Positions 1 to 8,419 of a DNA stretch of 64,000 bases are shown in pieces. The notes beneath the pieces were generated by a model that saw only the letters and a program-made list of their open reading frames with translations, made no database searches and was not told the DNA's origin. The stretch's first letter is position 1. Every line of letters starts with the position of its first letter. The position numbers and the translations under genes were made by a program. Origin of the DNA: Streptomyces umbrinus (GTDB lineage Bacteria; Actinomycetota; Actinomycetes; Streptomycetales; Streptomycetaceae); contig NZ_JAUSZI010000002.1 of NCBI RefSeq assembly GCF_030817415.1, forward strand, positions 8,060,001 through 8,124,000, in the 5' to 3' direction.

Positions 1-575
1 TGCATCTCCAGCATCAGCTCGGCCTCGGGGCCGATCGCGTCCCGGACCGCCTCGATCAGCGAGACCGCGTACAGCGACTGCTCGTGGTCGAGCTCGAAGT
101 GACCCGTCCCGAACGGGTCGATCTTCAGCGCCTTGTACCCGCGCGCGACGACCTCCTGAGCGGCCTTGTGGTAGGCCTCCGGAGTGCGCTCCGTGGTGTA
201 CCAGCCGTTCGCGTACGCCTTCACCCGGTCGGTGACCTTGCCGCCCAGCAACTGCCACACCGGTACGCCCAGGGCCTTGCCCTTGATGTCCCAGCACGCC
301 ATCTCGATCACGGCGATGCCGGACATCACGATCTCGCCGGCCCGCCCGTAGTCGCCGTACTTCATGCGACGCACGAGGTCCTCGACAGCGAAGGGGTCGG
401 AACCGAGAATGTGGTTGGCCTCCGCCTCCCGCAGATAGCCGAGCAGCGCGTCGGTGTGCCCCAGCATGCGGGTCTCACCGACTCCGGTGATGCCCTCGTC
501 GGTGTGCACCTGGACATAGGTCAGGTTGCGCCACGGCGTCCCGACCACGTGTGTGCTGATTCCGGTGATGCGCAC
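1..575 (-). CDS. Mandelate racemase/muconate lactonizing enzyme family (enolase superfamily), 3'-truncated by window edge
   Basis: The first 191 codons read from a GTG at 575 and run off the window. The N-terminal capping domain is recognisable (MRITGISTHVVG start, GETRMLGH, WDIKGKALG), followed by the first barrel strand with ALKIDPFG carrying the usual catalytic Lys region. Family members dehydrate or isomerise sugar acids such as galactonate or gluconate lactones; the substrate cannot be assigned because the metal-ligand half is outside the window. An AAGGGG Shine-Dalgarno lies about 9 nt before the GTG. Two TTCGAAAT copies sit just upstream as a candidate operator. The family call is firm, the exact reaction unknown. 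Confidence 0.88.
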   Translation of the reverse strand, partial: MRITGISTHVVGTPWRNLTYVQVHTDEGITGVGETRMLGHTDALLGYLREAEANHILGSDPFAVEDLVRRMKYGDYGRAGEIVMSGIAVIEMACWDIKGKALGVPVWQLLGGKVTDRVKAYANGWYTTERTPEAYHKAAQEVVARGYKALKIDPFGTGHFELDHEQSLYAVSLIEAVRDAIGPEAELMLEM

Positions 576-606
576 GGAAATTGCCCCTTGTGGCTCTACG
601 GCTCTG

Positions 607-633
607 TTCGAAATTTCGTCACACGTTCGAAAT
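607..633 (-). promoter_or_regulatory. Candidate operator: duplicated TTCGAAAT
   Basis: TTCGAAAT occurs at 607-614 and again at 626-633, start to start 19 bp (about two helical turns), in the divergent gap upstream of the sugar-acid enzyme. Each copy contains the palindrome TTCGAA. The spacing and context suit a dimeric sugar-acid regulator (GntR or IclR type), but no regulator is visible here. Inference only. Confidence 0.35.
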
Positions 634-777
634 GCTGGCCAGACAGTAAGGATTCGGCGGCGGCAGTGTCAATGGGTCGAACGCACAACGGTTTCGACGC
701 GATGGCACTGGAAGGCGGCGAATGGTCCGGCCTGTCCTCAACTCGCCCAACCGGAACGGGCAGTTCAGCACAGAACT

Positions 778-821
778 TTCACAGCTGTGACTGTGAACGT
801 GACCTGCGCGGAGTTTAGTCT
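778..821 (+). promoter_or_regulatory. Promoter with 20-bp dyad, probably leaderless transcript
   Basis: TTCACAG (778-784), 6 bp, CTGTGAA (791-797) form a perfect inverted repeat; nested inside is the 12-bp palindrome TCACAGCTGTGA. A plausible -10 (TAGTCT, 816-821) with a weak -35 (GTGAAC, 793-798, spacer 17) would start RNA within a few bases of the ATG at 831. No Shine-Dalgarno precedes that ATG, consistent with leaderless translation. The dyad overlaps the -35, so a bound protein would probably repress. Confidence 0.4.
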
Positions 822-830
822 TCCGGCGTC

Positions 831-1541
831 ATGGACTACTGCCACCCGTGCCAACGGCACCTCAATGGCGCCCTCGCTTGCCCGGGGTGCGGTACATCGG
901 CCGAAGCGTGCCGGGAGTACGCGGCTTCCCTGGAGGACCGCGAGGACGCCGTCGACGAGCTCGACGACGACCCCGAGAGTGACGAACCGGCGGGTGGCGG
1001 GCGCCGGTCCCGGCGCCGGGGCGGCCGCGGGGTCCGGGCGAGCCGGCGTGACCGGCGTGCCGCGCTGCACCGGCGGCGGCGCAAGCGGGTGCTGCTCGTG
1101 GGGGCGGGGCTGTTGCTCGCGGCGGGCGGGCTCAGTCTGGCCGAGCTGGGTATAGAGGCCCCCTCGTCCGAGCCGAAGGCGGCAGCGGCGGACGAGGCGT
1201 CGTCCGGTTCCTCGGCCTCCGCGGACGGTTCGTCGTCGTCCGACGGCGACGGCTCCTCCGGCGGGTCCAGCTCGGAGTCCCCGGACGCGTCTGCCTCCCC
1301 CTCGGCCTCGGAGTCGAAGAAGTCCAAGAAGGACAAGGACGACGAGGACAAGAAGGAATCGCCCGACCCGTCCCGCTCGACCGACCCCAGGACCTCGGCT
1401 CCCGCCCCGGACGAGACCACCCCGGGCGGCACGACCCCCTCGGACCCCGGCACCCAGGCCCCGGCCCCCACGGCAGAGGACCCCACCCCGGACCCGACCC
1501 CCACAGAAACGTGCACACGTTTCCTGTGGTGGTGCTCGTAG
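831..1541 (+). CDS. SCO2400-family zinc-ribbon single-pass membrane protein
   Basis: 236 aa. The N-terminus carries paired CxxC motifs (CHPC at residues 4-7 and CPGC around 18-21), as in a small zinc ribbon. A very basic stretch with many Arg (about 55-85) follows, then one membrane helix (about 86-108), then a long low-complexity Ser/Asp/Glu/Pro/Thr region ending in a short Cys-containing hydrophobic tail (CTRFLWWCS). The layout implies a cytoplasmic zinc finger and a disordered extracytoplasmic tail. I recognise the N-terminus as the Streptomyces SCO2400 type; no biochemical function is known to me. The start at 831 lacks a Shine-Dalgarno and is probably leaderless. Confidence 0.8.
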   Translation: MDYCHPCQRHLNGALACPGCGTSAEACREYAASLEDREDAVDELDDDPESDEPAGGGRRSRRRGGRGVRASRRDRRAALHRRRRKRVLLVGAGLLLAAGGLSLAELGIEAPSSEPKAAAADEASSGSSASADGSSSSDGDGSSGGSSSESPDASASPSASESKKSKKDKDDEDKKESPDPSRSTDPRTSAPAPDETTPGGTTPSDPGTQAPAPTAEDPTPDPTPTETCTRFLWWCS

Positions 1542-1603
1542 CCTGCGGCTCCCTGGAGGCGGGGCGCCCGAGGTTGATTCGCCGGGTGCGGGCCGGTGAG
1601 GGC

Positions 1604-2040
1604 TTGTCGCGCAGTTCCCCGCGCCCCTGAAGGGGCGCGGCTCGACCTGAGGTGCCCCTTCAGGGGCGCGGGCAACCGAAGCCGACGGTCACGCGACGTA
1701 CGGCCCGGTTTTTCAGGGGCGCGGGGAACTGTGCGAGCAACCCAAGGTGGGCCGTCACGTGGCAAACGGGCCGGGCCGCCGGTTTTTCAGGGGCGCGGGG
1801 AACTGTGCGAGCAACCCAAGGCGGGCCGTCACGTGGCAAACGGGCCGGGGCACCGGTTTTTCAGGGGGGCGGGGAACTGTGCGAGTAACCCAAGGTGGGC
1901 CGTCACGTGGCAAACGGGCCGGGCCGCCGGTTTTTCAGGGGGGCGGGGAACTGTGCGAGCAACCCAAGGCGGGCCGTCACGTGGCAAACGGGCCGGGCCG
2001 CCGGTTTTTCAGGGGCGCGGGGAACTGCGCGACAAGCCCC
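1604..2040. repeat. Intergenic GC-rich repeat array, 74-bp period (array 1)
   Basis: This fills the gap between two convergent genes. It opens with an inverted copy (GCAGTTCCCCGCGCCCC facing AGGGGCGCGG, about 1607-1640), then repeats a unit containing TTTTTCAGGGGCGCGGGG and GTCACGTGGCAAACGGGCC. The GTCACGTGG mark recurs at 1754, 1828, 1902 and 1976, exactly 74 bp apart, with a diverged partial copy from about 1686. Open frames across it are by-products: 74 is not a multiple of three. No gene is supported here. Confidence 0.9.
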
Positions 2041-2053
2041 ACCGGCCCGCGGC

Positions 2054-2518
2054 CTACGAACCGCCCGGTCCACCCACCCCGGCGGAGCCGGAGAGCATCC
2101 GCAGAAGCAACCCCCGCAAAGACACCCGCTCCTCCCGCGAAAGCCCCGCAAGCGGCTCCCGAGCGAACCGCAGGGAATCCCGCAGACTCCGGGCAACCCC
2201 CAGCCCCTCCACCGTCACAGCGGCCAGCTTCACCCGCCGGTCCGCCGGATCGGGCCGCCGCTCGACCAGCCCCCGCGCCTCCAGCCGATCCACGATCCCG
2301 GTCACATTGGACGGCTCGCACTTCAGCTTCTGAGCCAGCCGCCGCATCGGCAACGGCTCCAACGAGAGCAGACTCAGCAGCCGGGCCTGCGCCCCGGTCA
2401 GCGCATGCTCCGACGCCGCCTCCTCGTACTCCTCGTGGTAACGCGCCACCACCGTGCCGATCAGGTCGACGACCTCAACCGTCAGAGGGTCGATCCGGGG
2501 AGTCTTCTGCGTGGACAT
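2054..2518 (-). CDS. MarR-family transcriptional regulator
   Basis: 154 aa, starting MSTQKTPRIDP. The winged helix-turn-helix spans about residues 40-110 (LTGAQARLLSLL, LAQKLKCEPSNVTGIVDRLEARGLV, RRPDPADRRVKLAAVT). The DPADRR wing is typical of MarR. There is no N-terminal reactive Cys of the OhrR kind; the single Cys lies in the recognition helix region. It is divergent from the MDR oxidoreductase, and a TTCAG/CTGAA dyad lies between them, so it probably represses that gene and perhaps itself. The ligand is unknown. An upstream ATG at 2551 is possible but would run through the promoter. Confidence 0.9.
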   Translation of the reverse strand: MSTQKTPRIDPLTVEVVDLIGTVVARYHEEYEEAASEHALTGAQARLLSLLSLEPLPMRRLAQKLKCEPSNVTGIVDRLEARGLVERRPDPADRRVKLAAVTVEGLGVARSLRDSLRFAREPLAGLSREERVSLRGLLLRMLSGSAGVGGPGGS

Positions 2519-2541
2519 GCGCTCCAGGCTACCCCCGATAC

Positions 2542-2587
2542 TTGACATCATGAAATATCCAGGCGCATTATTGTTTCAGGTACTGAA
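2542..2587 (+). promoter_or_regulatory. Promoter plus MarR-type dyad for the oxidoreductase
   Basis: A perfect -35 TTGACA (2542-2547) is followed after 18 bp by CATTAT (2566-2571). Immediately downstream lies the dyad TTCAG-GTA-CTGAA (2575-2587), covering the expected transcription start. A second, wider pair ATACTT (2538-2543) / AAGTAT (2586-2591) brackets the promoter. The geometry predicts repression by the divergently encoded MarR protein. Confidence 0.6.
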
Positions 2588-2642
2588 GTATTTGCGCGTG
2601 AGAGCCGCTCAGAGCCGCTGTCCCCACGGAAAGGCGCCCCCC

Positions 2643-3665
2643 ATGACCGACACCCCTGCCCTCCCCGCCACCGGCCGCGAATGGCACCTGGTCAGCCGCC
2701 CCGTCGGCTGGCCGAAGCCCGAGGACTTCGCCCTGGTCGAGACCGAGGTGAAGCAGCCCGGCCCGGGCCAGGTCCTGGTGCGCAACGAGTACCTGTCCGT
2801 GGACCCGTACATGCGCGGCCGCATGAGCGCCGCGAAGTCGTACACCGCCCCCTTCGAGCTCGGCAAGGTCATGCAGGGCGGCGCCGTCGGCGAGGTCATC
2901 GCCTCGAACGCCGAGGGCTTCGTGGTCGGCGACCGCGTCCTGCACTTCTTCGGCTGGCGCGACCACGCCACGTTCGACGCCAAGAGCGCCGTCAAGGTCG
3001 ACCCCGAGGCCGCGCCCCTGAGCACGTACCTCGGCGTCCTCGGCATGACCGGCCTCACCGCGTACGCGGGCCTGCTGCGCACCGCCTCCTTCAAGGAGGG
3101 CGACACCGTCTTCGTGTCCGGCGCGGCCGGAGCCGTGGGCAGCCAGGTCGGGCAGATCGCCAAGCTCAAGGGTGCCTCGCGCGTCATCGGCTCGGCCGGC
3201 TCCGACGAGAAGGTCAAGCTCCTGGTCGAGGAGTACGGCTTCGACGCCGCCTTCAACTACAAGAACGGCTCCCTGAGCGAGCAGCTCAGGGAGGCCGCCC
3301 CCGACGGCATCGACGTCTACTTCGACAACGTCGGCGGTGACCACCTGGAGGCCGCGATCGGCTCCCTCAACCTGCACGGCCGGATCGCGATCTGCGGAAT
3401 GATCTCCGTCTACAACAACACGGAGCCCGCCCCCGGCCCGAAGAACCTCGCCCGCCTCATCGCGACCCGCGGCCGTATCGAGGGCCTCCTCGTCGGCGAC
3501 CACTACGACCTGCAGCCGCAGTTCGTCCAGGAGGTCGGCCCCTGGGTCGCCTCCGGCGAGCTCAAGTACCGCGAGACGGTCGTCGAGGGCATCGAGAACA
3601 ACCTGGAGGCGTTCCTCGGCGTCCTGCGCGGCGAGAACACGGGAAAGATGATCGTCAAGCTCTGA
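2643..3665 (+). CDS. NADP-dependent MDR oxidoreductase (CurA/leukotriene B4 dehydrogenase-like)
   Basis: 340 aa medium-chain dehydrogenase/reductase without the structural zinc Cys cluster. The GroES-like half starts REWHLVSRPVGWPKPEDF and includes LSVDPYMRGRM, the usual signature of the prostaglandin reductase/YncB-type branch. The Rossmann half carries VSGAAGAVGSQVGQIAKLKG at about 158-177. Members reduce enones and related alpha,beta-unsaturated ketones with NADPH. It is divergent from a MarR gene, with a dyad at the promoter, which suggests induction by an electrophile or aromatic compound. The ATG at 2643 gives the standard family N-terminus; an in-frame start at 2454 would overlap the MarR gene and is rejected. 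Confidence 0.9.
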   Translation: MTDTPALPATGREWHLVSRPVGWPKPEDFALVETEVKQPGPGQVLVRNEYLSVDPYMRGRMSAAKSYTAPFELGKVMQGGAVGEVIASNAEGFVVGDRVLHFFGWRDHATFDAKSAVKVDPEAAPLSTYLGVLGMTGLTAYAGLLRTASFKEGDTVFVSGAAGAVGSQVGQIAKLKGASRVIGSAGSDEKVKLLVEEYGFDAAFNYKNGSLSEQLREAAPDGIDVYFDNVGGDHLEAAIGSLNLHGRIAICGMISVYNNTEPAPGPKNLARLIATRGRIEGLLVGDHYDLQPQFVQEVGPWVASGELKYRETVVEGIENNLEAFLGVLRGENTGKMIVKL

Positions 3666-3786
3666 GGCCGACGGCGGTGACAGTGGCAGCGGTCTTCTGC
3701 TGGACTTCCGACATGCGGTAACTTCTTTCCAAAACTGTCGCGGGTCGTGGGCGCGAGTCGTGGCGGACCAAGGAGGAAGCCACCGC

Positions 3787-4206
3787 ATGTCCATCCAGCA
3801 GACCGACGTCCTCTACACCGCCGTCGCCACCGCCGAGAACGGTCGCGACGGCCGCGTCGCGACCGACGACGGCACGCTCGACGTCGTCGTCAACCCGCCC
3901 AAGGAAATGGGCGGCAGCGGCACCGGCACCAACCCGGAGCAGCTCTTCGCCGCCGGCTACAGCGCCTGTTTCCAGGGCGCCCTCGCCGTCGTCGCCCGCC
4001 AGGAGAAGGCCGACATCACCGGCTCGACCGTCACCGCGAAGGTGGGCATCGGCAAGAACGCCGACGGCTTCGGCCTCATAGTCGAGATCTCCGCCGGCAT
4101 CCCGAACGCAGACCCCGCCACCGCCCGGACCCTCCTGGAAAAGGCCCACCAGGTATGCCCGTACTCAAAGGCCACCGCGGGCAACATCACGGTCACCCTG
4201 ACCTGA
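3787..4206 (+). CDS. ohr: Organic hydroperoxide reductase, Ohr family
   Basis: 139 aa, the normal Ohr length. Both active-site cysteines are present: C61 in AGYSACFQGA and C124 in HQVCPYSKAT, with the conserved Arg (R20) and Glu (E51 in NPEQLF). Ohr reduces fatty-acid hydroperoxides through a disulfide cycle recharged by lipoylated proteins. The start is set by AGGAGG 10 nt upstream and the standard N-terminus; the longer start at 3760 is rejected. No OhrR-type regulator is adjacent. It follows the MDR oxidoreductase by about 120 bp on the same strand and could be co-transcribed with it. Confidence 0.95.
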   Translation: MSIQQTDVLYTAVATAENGRDGRVATDDGTLDVVVNPPKEMGGSGTGTNPEQLFAAGYSACFQGALAVVARQEKADITGSTVTAKVGIGKNADGFGLIVEISAGIPNADPATARTLLEKAHQVCPYSKATAGNITVTLT

Positions 4207-4214
4207 CCACCGGC

Positions 4215-4430
4215 CCTTTCAGGGAGCCCGGCCACCGGTGCTTTCAGGGGCGCGGGGAACGGCGCGAGCAACCCAAACGGACGGTCACCCGACAACCGGC
4301 CTCGGCCACCGGCTTCTTAGGGGCGCGGGGAACGGCGCGAGCAACCCAAACGGACGGTCACCCGACAACCGGCCTCGGCCACCGGCTTCTTAGGGGCGCG
4401 GGGAACGGCGCGACCAGCCCCCACCGACCC
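4215..4430. repeat. Intergenic GC-rich repeat array, 73-bp period (array 2)
   Basis: This lies between convergent Ohr and serine hydrolase genes. The core AGGGGCGCGGGGAACGG occurs three times, with the linker GGTCACCCGACAACCGGCC at 4284 and 4357 (73 bp apart). The layout is the same as arrays 1 and 3, with different linker bases. Confidence 0.85.
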
Positions 4431-4450
4431 GCACCCTCAACACAACCCCC

Positions 4451-4492
4451 GGTTCATGAGGGGACGCTCAAGAAAGCGCCCCCTCATGAACC
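4451..4492 (-). terminator. Hairpin terminator overlapping the serine hydrolase stop
   Basis: Arms 4451-4468 and 4475-4492 match in 17 of 18 positions (GGTTCATGAGGGG against its complement), with a 6-nt loop. The last codons and the stop of the minus-strand gene lie inside the stem, so the terminator and the C-terminus are coupled. The stem is symmetrical and could also stop transcripts arriving from Ohr. Confidence 0.8.
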
Positions 4493-5616
4493 ACCCGAAC
4501 CAACCGCTGATTCTCCGGCGCGGCCCCACCGGGAAACGCACTACGCCGCCGCGTATACCCATACGCCAGCCCACTCCGCGGATCCGCAAAGGCCTGCGAT
4601 CCCCCCGCCCCACTGTGCCCGAACGCCCCGGCCCCCAAAAACGGGTGCCACATGTCGGCCGTGGCCTGAAACCCGAGCCCGTACGACTTGTGCGCGCGGG
4701 CGACCAGGTCGTACCCGACAGAGTGGATCTGCCCCACCTCCCCGACCGCGTCCGGCTTGAGCAGCGGCCCCCGACCGTCGACCTGACTGATCGCCGCCGC
4801 GTACATCCCGGCGAGCCCGCGCGCGGAGGCGACCCCGCCCGCCGAGGCCGAGCCCAGGGCGCGCACGGTACGGGAGTTGGGAAAGTCCAGCAGCGGCTCG
4901 GCCCCCGGCACGTGCTCGTTGAACGCGATGGACGACAACGTGTGCGGCCCCTTGGGCGTGGCGTCCAGCAGCGCCTGCTCCGGCGGAGTGGGCGCCATCG
5001 GCAGGACCGGGAGATACCGGTGCTCCTCCGACTCGGGCAGCCCCAGATAGAACCCGAGCCCGTACGGCGCACGGACCCGCTCCTCGTACAGCTCCTGGAG
5101 CGTACGACCCGTGACACGCCGTACGACCTCACCCGTGAGCGCGCCGATCACCAGCGCGTGATAGCCGAACGCCGACCCAGGCCGCCAGAACGGCCGCTGG
5201 GTGGCGAGGCGTTCGGCCACCACGCGGTCGTCGGCCATCTCCTCGACCGTGAAGCCCGCGTCCGCCCCGACCACGCCCGCCCGGTGCGCGAGCAGCTCCC
5301 GCAGGGTCACCGCTCCCTTGCCCTCGGCGGCGAACTCCGGCCAGTAGTGGGCCACTTCCCGGTCGAGCTCCAGGGTGCCGTCCTGCACGAGCAGGGCGAC
5401 CACCAGATGGGCCGCCCCCTTCGTGGAGGAGAAGACACCGAACAGCGTGTCGCCGTCCGTGTCCGCGCCGGTCCAGAGATCGACGACCCGCCGCCCCCGT
5501 ACGTACGCGCTCAACTGGCCCGCGTAGTCCGGGCGTTCGGCGGTGACGACGGACGCGAACTCCTCGCGCACCGCCTCGAAGCCTTCGGCGACGGTGCCGT
5601 GGATCTCCTGTGTCAT
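4468..5616 (-). CDS. Serine hydrolase, beta-lactamase (class C)/EstB-type esterase fold
   Basis: 382 aa with no signal peptide, so probably cytoplasmic. The catalytic SxxK is S63-S-T-K66 in GVFSSTKGAAH; a Tyr-containing second motif (FGYHALVIG) and a C-terminal HSGAGGS in place of KTG are present, as in EstB-like esterases. Family members hydrolyse short esters or lactones rather than beta-lactams. The gene starts 39 bp after the M14 peptidase stop on the same strand, so the two probably share a transcript. The physiological substrate is unknown. Confidence 0.87.
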   Translation of the reverse strand: MTQEIHGTVAEGFEAVREEFASVVTAERPDYAGQLSAYVRGRRVVDLWTGADTDGDTLFGVFSSTKGAAHLVVALLVQDGTLELDREVAHYWPEFAAEGKGAVTLRELLAHRAGVVGADAGFTVEEMADDRVVAERLATQRPFWRPGSAFGYHALVIGALTGEVVRRVTGRTLQELYEERVRAPYGLGFYLGLPESEEHRYLPVLPMAPTPPEQALLDATPKGPHTLSSIAFNEHVPGAEPLLDFPNSRTVRALGSASAGGVASARGLAGMYAAAISQVDGRGPLLKPDAVGEVGQIHSVGYDLVARAHKSYGLGFQATADMWHPFLGAGAFGHSGAGGSQAFADPRSGLAYGYTRRRSAFPGGAAPENQRLVRVVHEGALS

Positions 5617-5655
5617 CCGTACTCTCCTCGTGTCACGGTGCCCTGGGAGCGTCCT

Positions 5656-8274
5656 TCAGGACACTGTCAGCAAAGCACGCGCGACCTGTGGGAACTGCCC
5701 CTTCGGATGATCACGGAACAGCGGCTCCGTGCCGAACAGGACGGCATGCGGACCGCTGACCACCGAGGCCCGGCCCGCTGCCTGCGCCGGACCGCCGCTG
5801 CCGTCCTCCAGGGCACGCCAGTGCCCGGACACGAGCGGGTTCCCGGCCGCGTACGACTGCTCCACGCGGACCCCGGGGCCGAGGTCCGTGAACCACAGCG
5901 GCGCGTAGACGAAGCTGTGGTCCGGGGCGCCGGAGGTCACTCCGCCGCTCGAATTGACCACGCGCACAACGCCGTTGGCGTCACCGTTGCCCTCGACGGG
6001 CTTCAACGCGAGGAGCCCGGTGGCGGCGTTGAGGGCCGCTCCGGTGGCTCCGCGGCCGACGAGACCCTCGCGGGCCAGGAAGGCGTCCAGGGCGGCGCGT
6101 GCGGCCGTGTTGAGGCCCGCGTGGTTCAGGCCGGCGGAGGCGAACAGGACGTCCGCCTTCGACCAGTCGAAGCCCGCGTTGAGGATCGCCGTGGAGACGG
6201 GGACGACGTCGAAGTTCATCTCGCGGAGCGCGAACAGCTCGCCCGGCGTGACGGCCGCGGCGACCCGTACCCGGTGGAGCGGGGTGGTGCCGGTCGCCTT
6301 CGTCGCGTCGAAGGCCACGTCGTACTTCTTCGCCAGGGCCACGGCCTTCGCGCGGGCCGAGGCGGGCACGACCGCACTGCCGTCTGCCGCCCGGCGTACC
6401 GAAACTCCGTCCGCGAGAAGGGAGTTGAGGGCCGCGATCTCACGGGCGTCGTCGAGCCGCAGCCGGAGCGTGCCGCGAGGCGCCACGTAACCGACGTTCG
6501 CGGCCGCGTCGACCGCGCGGTCCGGCACGGCGAGCTTCGACGTCCGTACGGTGTCGACGGTCGCGCCCCACAGCCGGCCCAGACTCCAGCCCGAGATGTC
6601 GTACATGACGGACACCTTGTCGCTGATGTCCCGTCCGTCCGCCAGCATCACATTGGCCATGCCGCGTTTGGGCTGGCGCAGATCGACGACGTACGAGCCC
6701 TTCGCGTACGTCTTCCCGCCGAGCCTGAAGTCCTTCGTCGCGCGCCGGACCTGGACGTCGTTGGCGAGCAGGTGGTCGACGAGCCGGGCCGCGGCGGTGG
6801 CCGAGCGCTGTGCCTTCGTGCCTGCCGGGATCACGTACGCGCGCGGGAAGTCGGTCGTGTAGACGTCCTCCGGGCCGATGCCCGGCACGCCCGGAACGGT
6901 CTCCGGCGACACAGGCACCTGGGCGGCGCCCGTCACGCTCCGCCGGAAGACCTCGATCTGGTCGGCGATGAGCGAAGTGCGGTGGGTCTGCGTGTAGTCG
7001 AGGCTCGCGCGCATCGCCGCGCCCGCGATGGCCACGTTGATCGACGAACGGCGGCGCAGCTCGGCGACGGGCAGGTCGTCGTACTCGTCGTTGTTCACCG
7101 CCATCGGGAACTCGACCGTGTGCGCCGCGACCGCGCCGTGGAACGGCATGTACTGCGGGGTGAAGATCGGCGGCCAGTCGTCCCAGCCCTCCTCCTGGTC
7201 CCGGAACGGGATCTGGGCGGGCTCCACACCGTCCTTGGCGGGTGTGTAGCCGAGGCCGTTGACGGCGGCCTCCATGCCCAGGGCGTTGGCGTAGGTGTTC
7301 TTCAGGAAGAGGTCGTACTCGTAGTTCTCGCCGTGCGGGGGAGTGGTGGGCTCGATGAGCGTGCCGTTCACGTATCCGTGCAGGTCGACCATGACGGCCG
7401 GCTGCTTGTCGATCGCGATCTGGCGCATCGCCCGGACCTCGGGCTGCGAGGCGGTCACGAAGTCACGGTTCAGGTCGAAGCCGTTGGCGTTGGCGCGGGT
7501 GCCGGCGATACGGCCGTCCGGGTTCGCGGTGATGTTGAAGTACACGCGGTTGCGGGCGAGGAGGTCGGTGGTGGACCGGTCCTGGGCCGTGGCGAGCTTC
7601 TCGATCAGCTTGAGGGCCGCGTCCGTGCCCTCCCACTCGTTGCCGTGGATGTTGTTGTTGAAGAACACGGGTGTCTTGTACGTGCGCTTGACCGACGGGT
7701 CCTTGGCGGCGGCCGAGGGCGCGTTCTCGATCAGTTCGCGCATCCGTTCCTGGGCGCGGGCCTGGCGCGTGGACTCCGGCGCGGTGACGGTGACCAGGTA
7801 GAGACGGTGGCCGCCGGCCGAGCGCCCCGCCACCTCCACGCTCACCCGGTCGCCGAGCCGCTGGAGCGCGTTCAGCTTCGGGGCGATGGCGTGGTACGGG
7901 GTGAGGCCGAGCTTGACGGACTTGTCGGCCGGGTTCTCTGGGTCCGGGGTGAGCACCTGTTCGCGGGGGTAGCCGCGGGTGCCTCCGGCGGTGCCGGTGC
8001 CGTCGGTGAGTTCGGTGACCGGGGTGGTGAGGGCGCGGTCTGTCGTGCTCTCCGGGGCCTTGGCGGCGGCCCGGTCGGAGGGATCGGAGAGGCCTGAGCC
8101 CTCGCGGACCGGGGGTGCGGGCTGGGCCCCGGGCCGGGGCGTGGGGTCGGCCACGGCGCCGTTCGGGGTGAGCAGGAGCGCGGCCGCCGCGGTGGCGGTG
8201 GCCGTGGCGATCAGGGCGGGTCTCGGTCGACGCACGCGTACCTCCGCTGGAGTTGCTGTGGACATGCCTGACAT
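5656..8274 (-). CDS. Secreted M14-family zinc carboxypeptidase
   Basis: 872 aa, far longer than the ~300-aa catalytic unit. A signal peptide spans about 1-43 (basic start, Ala-rich core, AVADPTP). The metallocarboxypeptidase domain runs from about 115 to 400. Zinc ligands H210 and E213 lie in IHGNEWEG and H299 in VDLHGY; the substrate-site NPDGR and a candidate catalytic Glu in HTVEFPM follow. The C-terminal half (about 450-872) looks like accessory beta and type-1-glutamine-amidotransferase-like segments (VLFASAGLNHAG, GHWRALEDG). It would remove C-terminal residues from extracellular peptides. It could start at codon 1 or 4; neither has a clear Shine-Dalgarno. Confidence 0.92.
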   Translation of the reverse strand: MSGMSTATPAEVRVRRPRPALIATATATAAAALLLTPNGAVADPTPRPGAQPAPPVREGSGLSDPSDRAAAKAPESTTDRALTTPVTELTDGTGTAGGTRGYPREQVLTPDPENPADKSVKLGLTPYHAIAPKLNALQRLGDRVSVEVAGRSAGGHRLYLVTVTAPESTRQARAQERMRELIENAPSAAAKDPSVKRTYKTPVFFNNNIHGNEWEGTDAALKLIEKLATAQDRSTTDLLARNRVYFNITANPDGRIAGTRANANGFDLNRDFVTASQPEVRAMRQIAIDKQPAVMVDLHGYVNGTLIEPTTPPHGENYEYDLFLKNTYANALGMEAAVNGLGYTPAKDGVEPAQIPFRDQEEGWDDWPPIFTPQYMPFHGAVAAHTVEFPMAVNNDEYDDLPVAELRRRSSINVAIAGAAMRASLDYTQTHRTSLIADQIEVFRRSVTGAAQVPVSPETVPGVPGIGPEDVYTTDFPRAYVIPAGTKAQRSATAAARLVDHLLANDVQVRRATKDFRLGGKTYAKGSYVVDLRQPKRGMANVMLADGRDISDKVSVMYDISGWSLGRLWGATVDTVRTSKLAVPDRAVDAAANVGYVAPRGTLRLRLDDAREIAALNSLLADGVSVRRAADGSAVVPASARAKAVALAKKYDVAFDATKATGTTPLHRVRVAAAVTPGELFALREMNFDVVPVSTAILNAGFDWSKADVLFASAGLNHAGLNTAARAALDAFLAREGLVGRGATGAALNAATGLLALKPVEGNGDANGVVRVVNSSGGVTSGAPDHSFVYAPLWFTDLGPGVRVEQSYAAGNPLVSGHWRALEDGSGGPAQAAGRASVVSGPHAVLFGTEPLFRDHPKGQFPQVARALLTVS

Positions 8275-8419
8275 CGGTACGCGGAGGTCTACCTGTTCGA
8301 CTCACGGGCAACAAGAGGGCGTTGACGTCACCGGGGCCACGGGTTGCCGCGGGTTCCCGCTGATGCCGGGTCCGAGTGCCGGTGGAGCGGGCATGCTGTG
8401 GGTGAGGCGAGGAGAGTCC

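Noticed and set aside
1596..2553. Several overlapping frames across the 74-bp tandem array
   Set aside because: The repeat period is not a multiple of three, codon use is wrong, and the frames consist only of repeat DNA.
2054..4206. MarR gene as an OhrR controlling ohr
   Set aside because: The N-terminal sensing Cys of OhrR is absent, and the dyad lies at the MDR oxidoreductase promoter instead.
4456..8097. 1213-codon open frame on the plus strand opposite the serine hydrolase and M14 peptidase
   Set aside because: Arg/Gly/His-rich with no motifs; it mirrors two genes with clear catalytic residues and correct codon bias on the other strand. A GC-rich antisense by-product.
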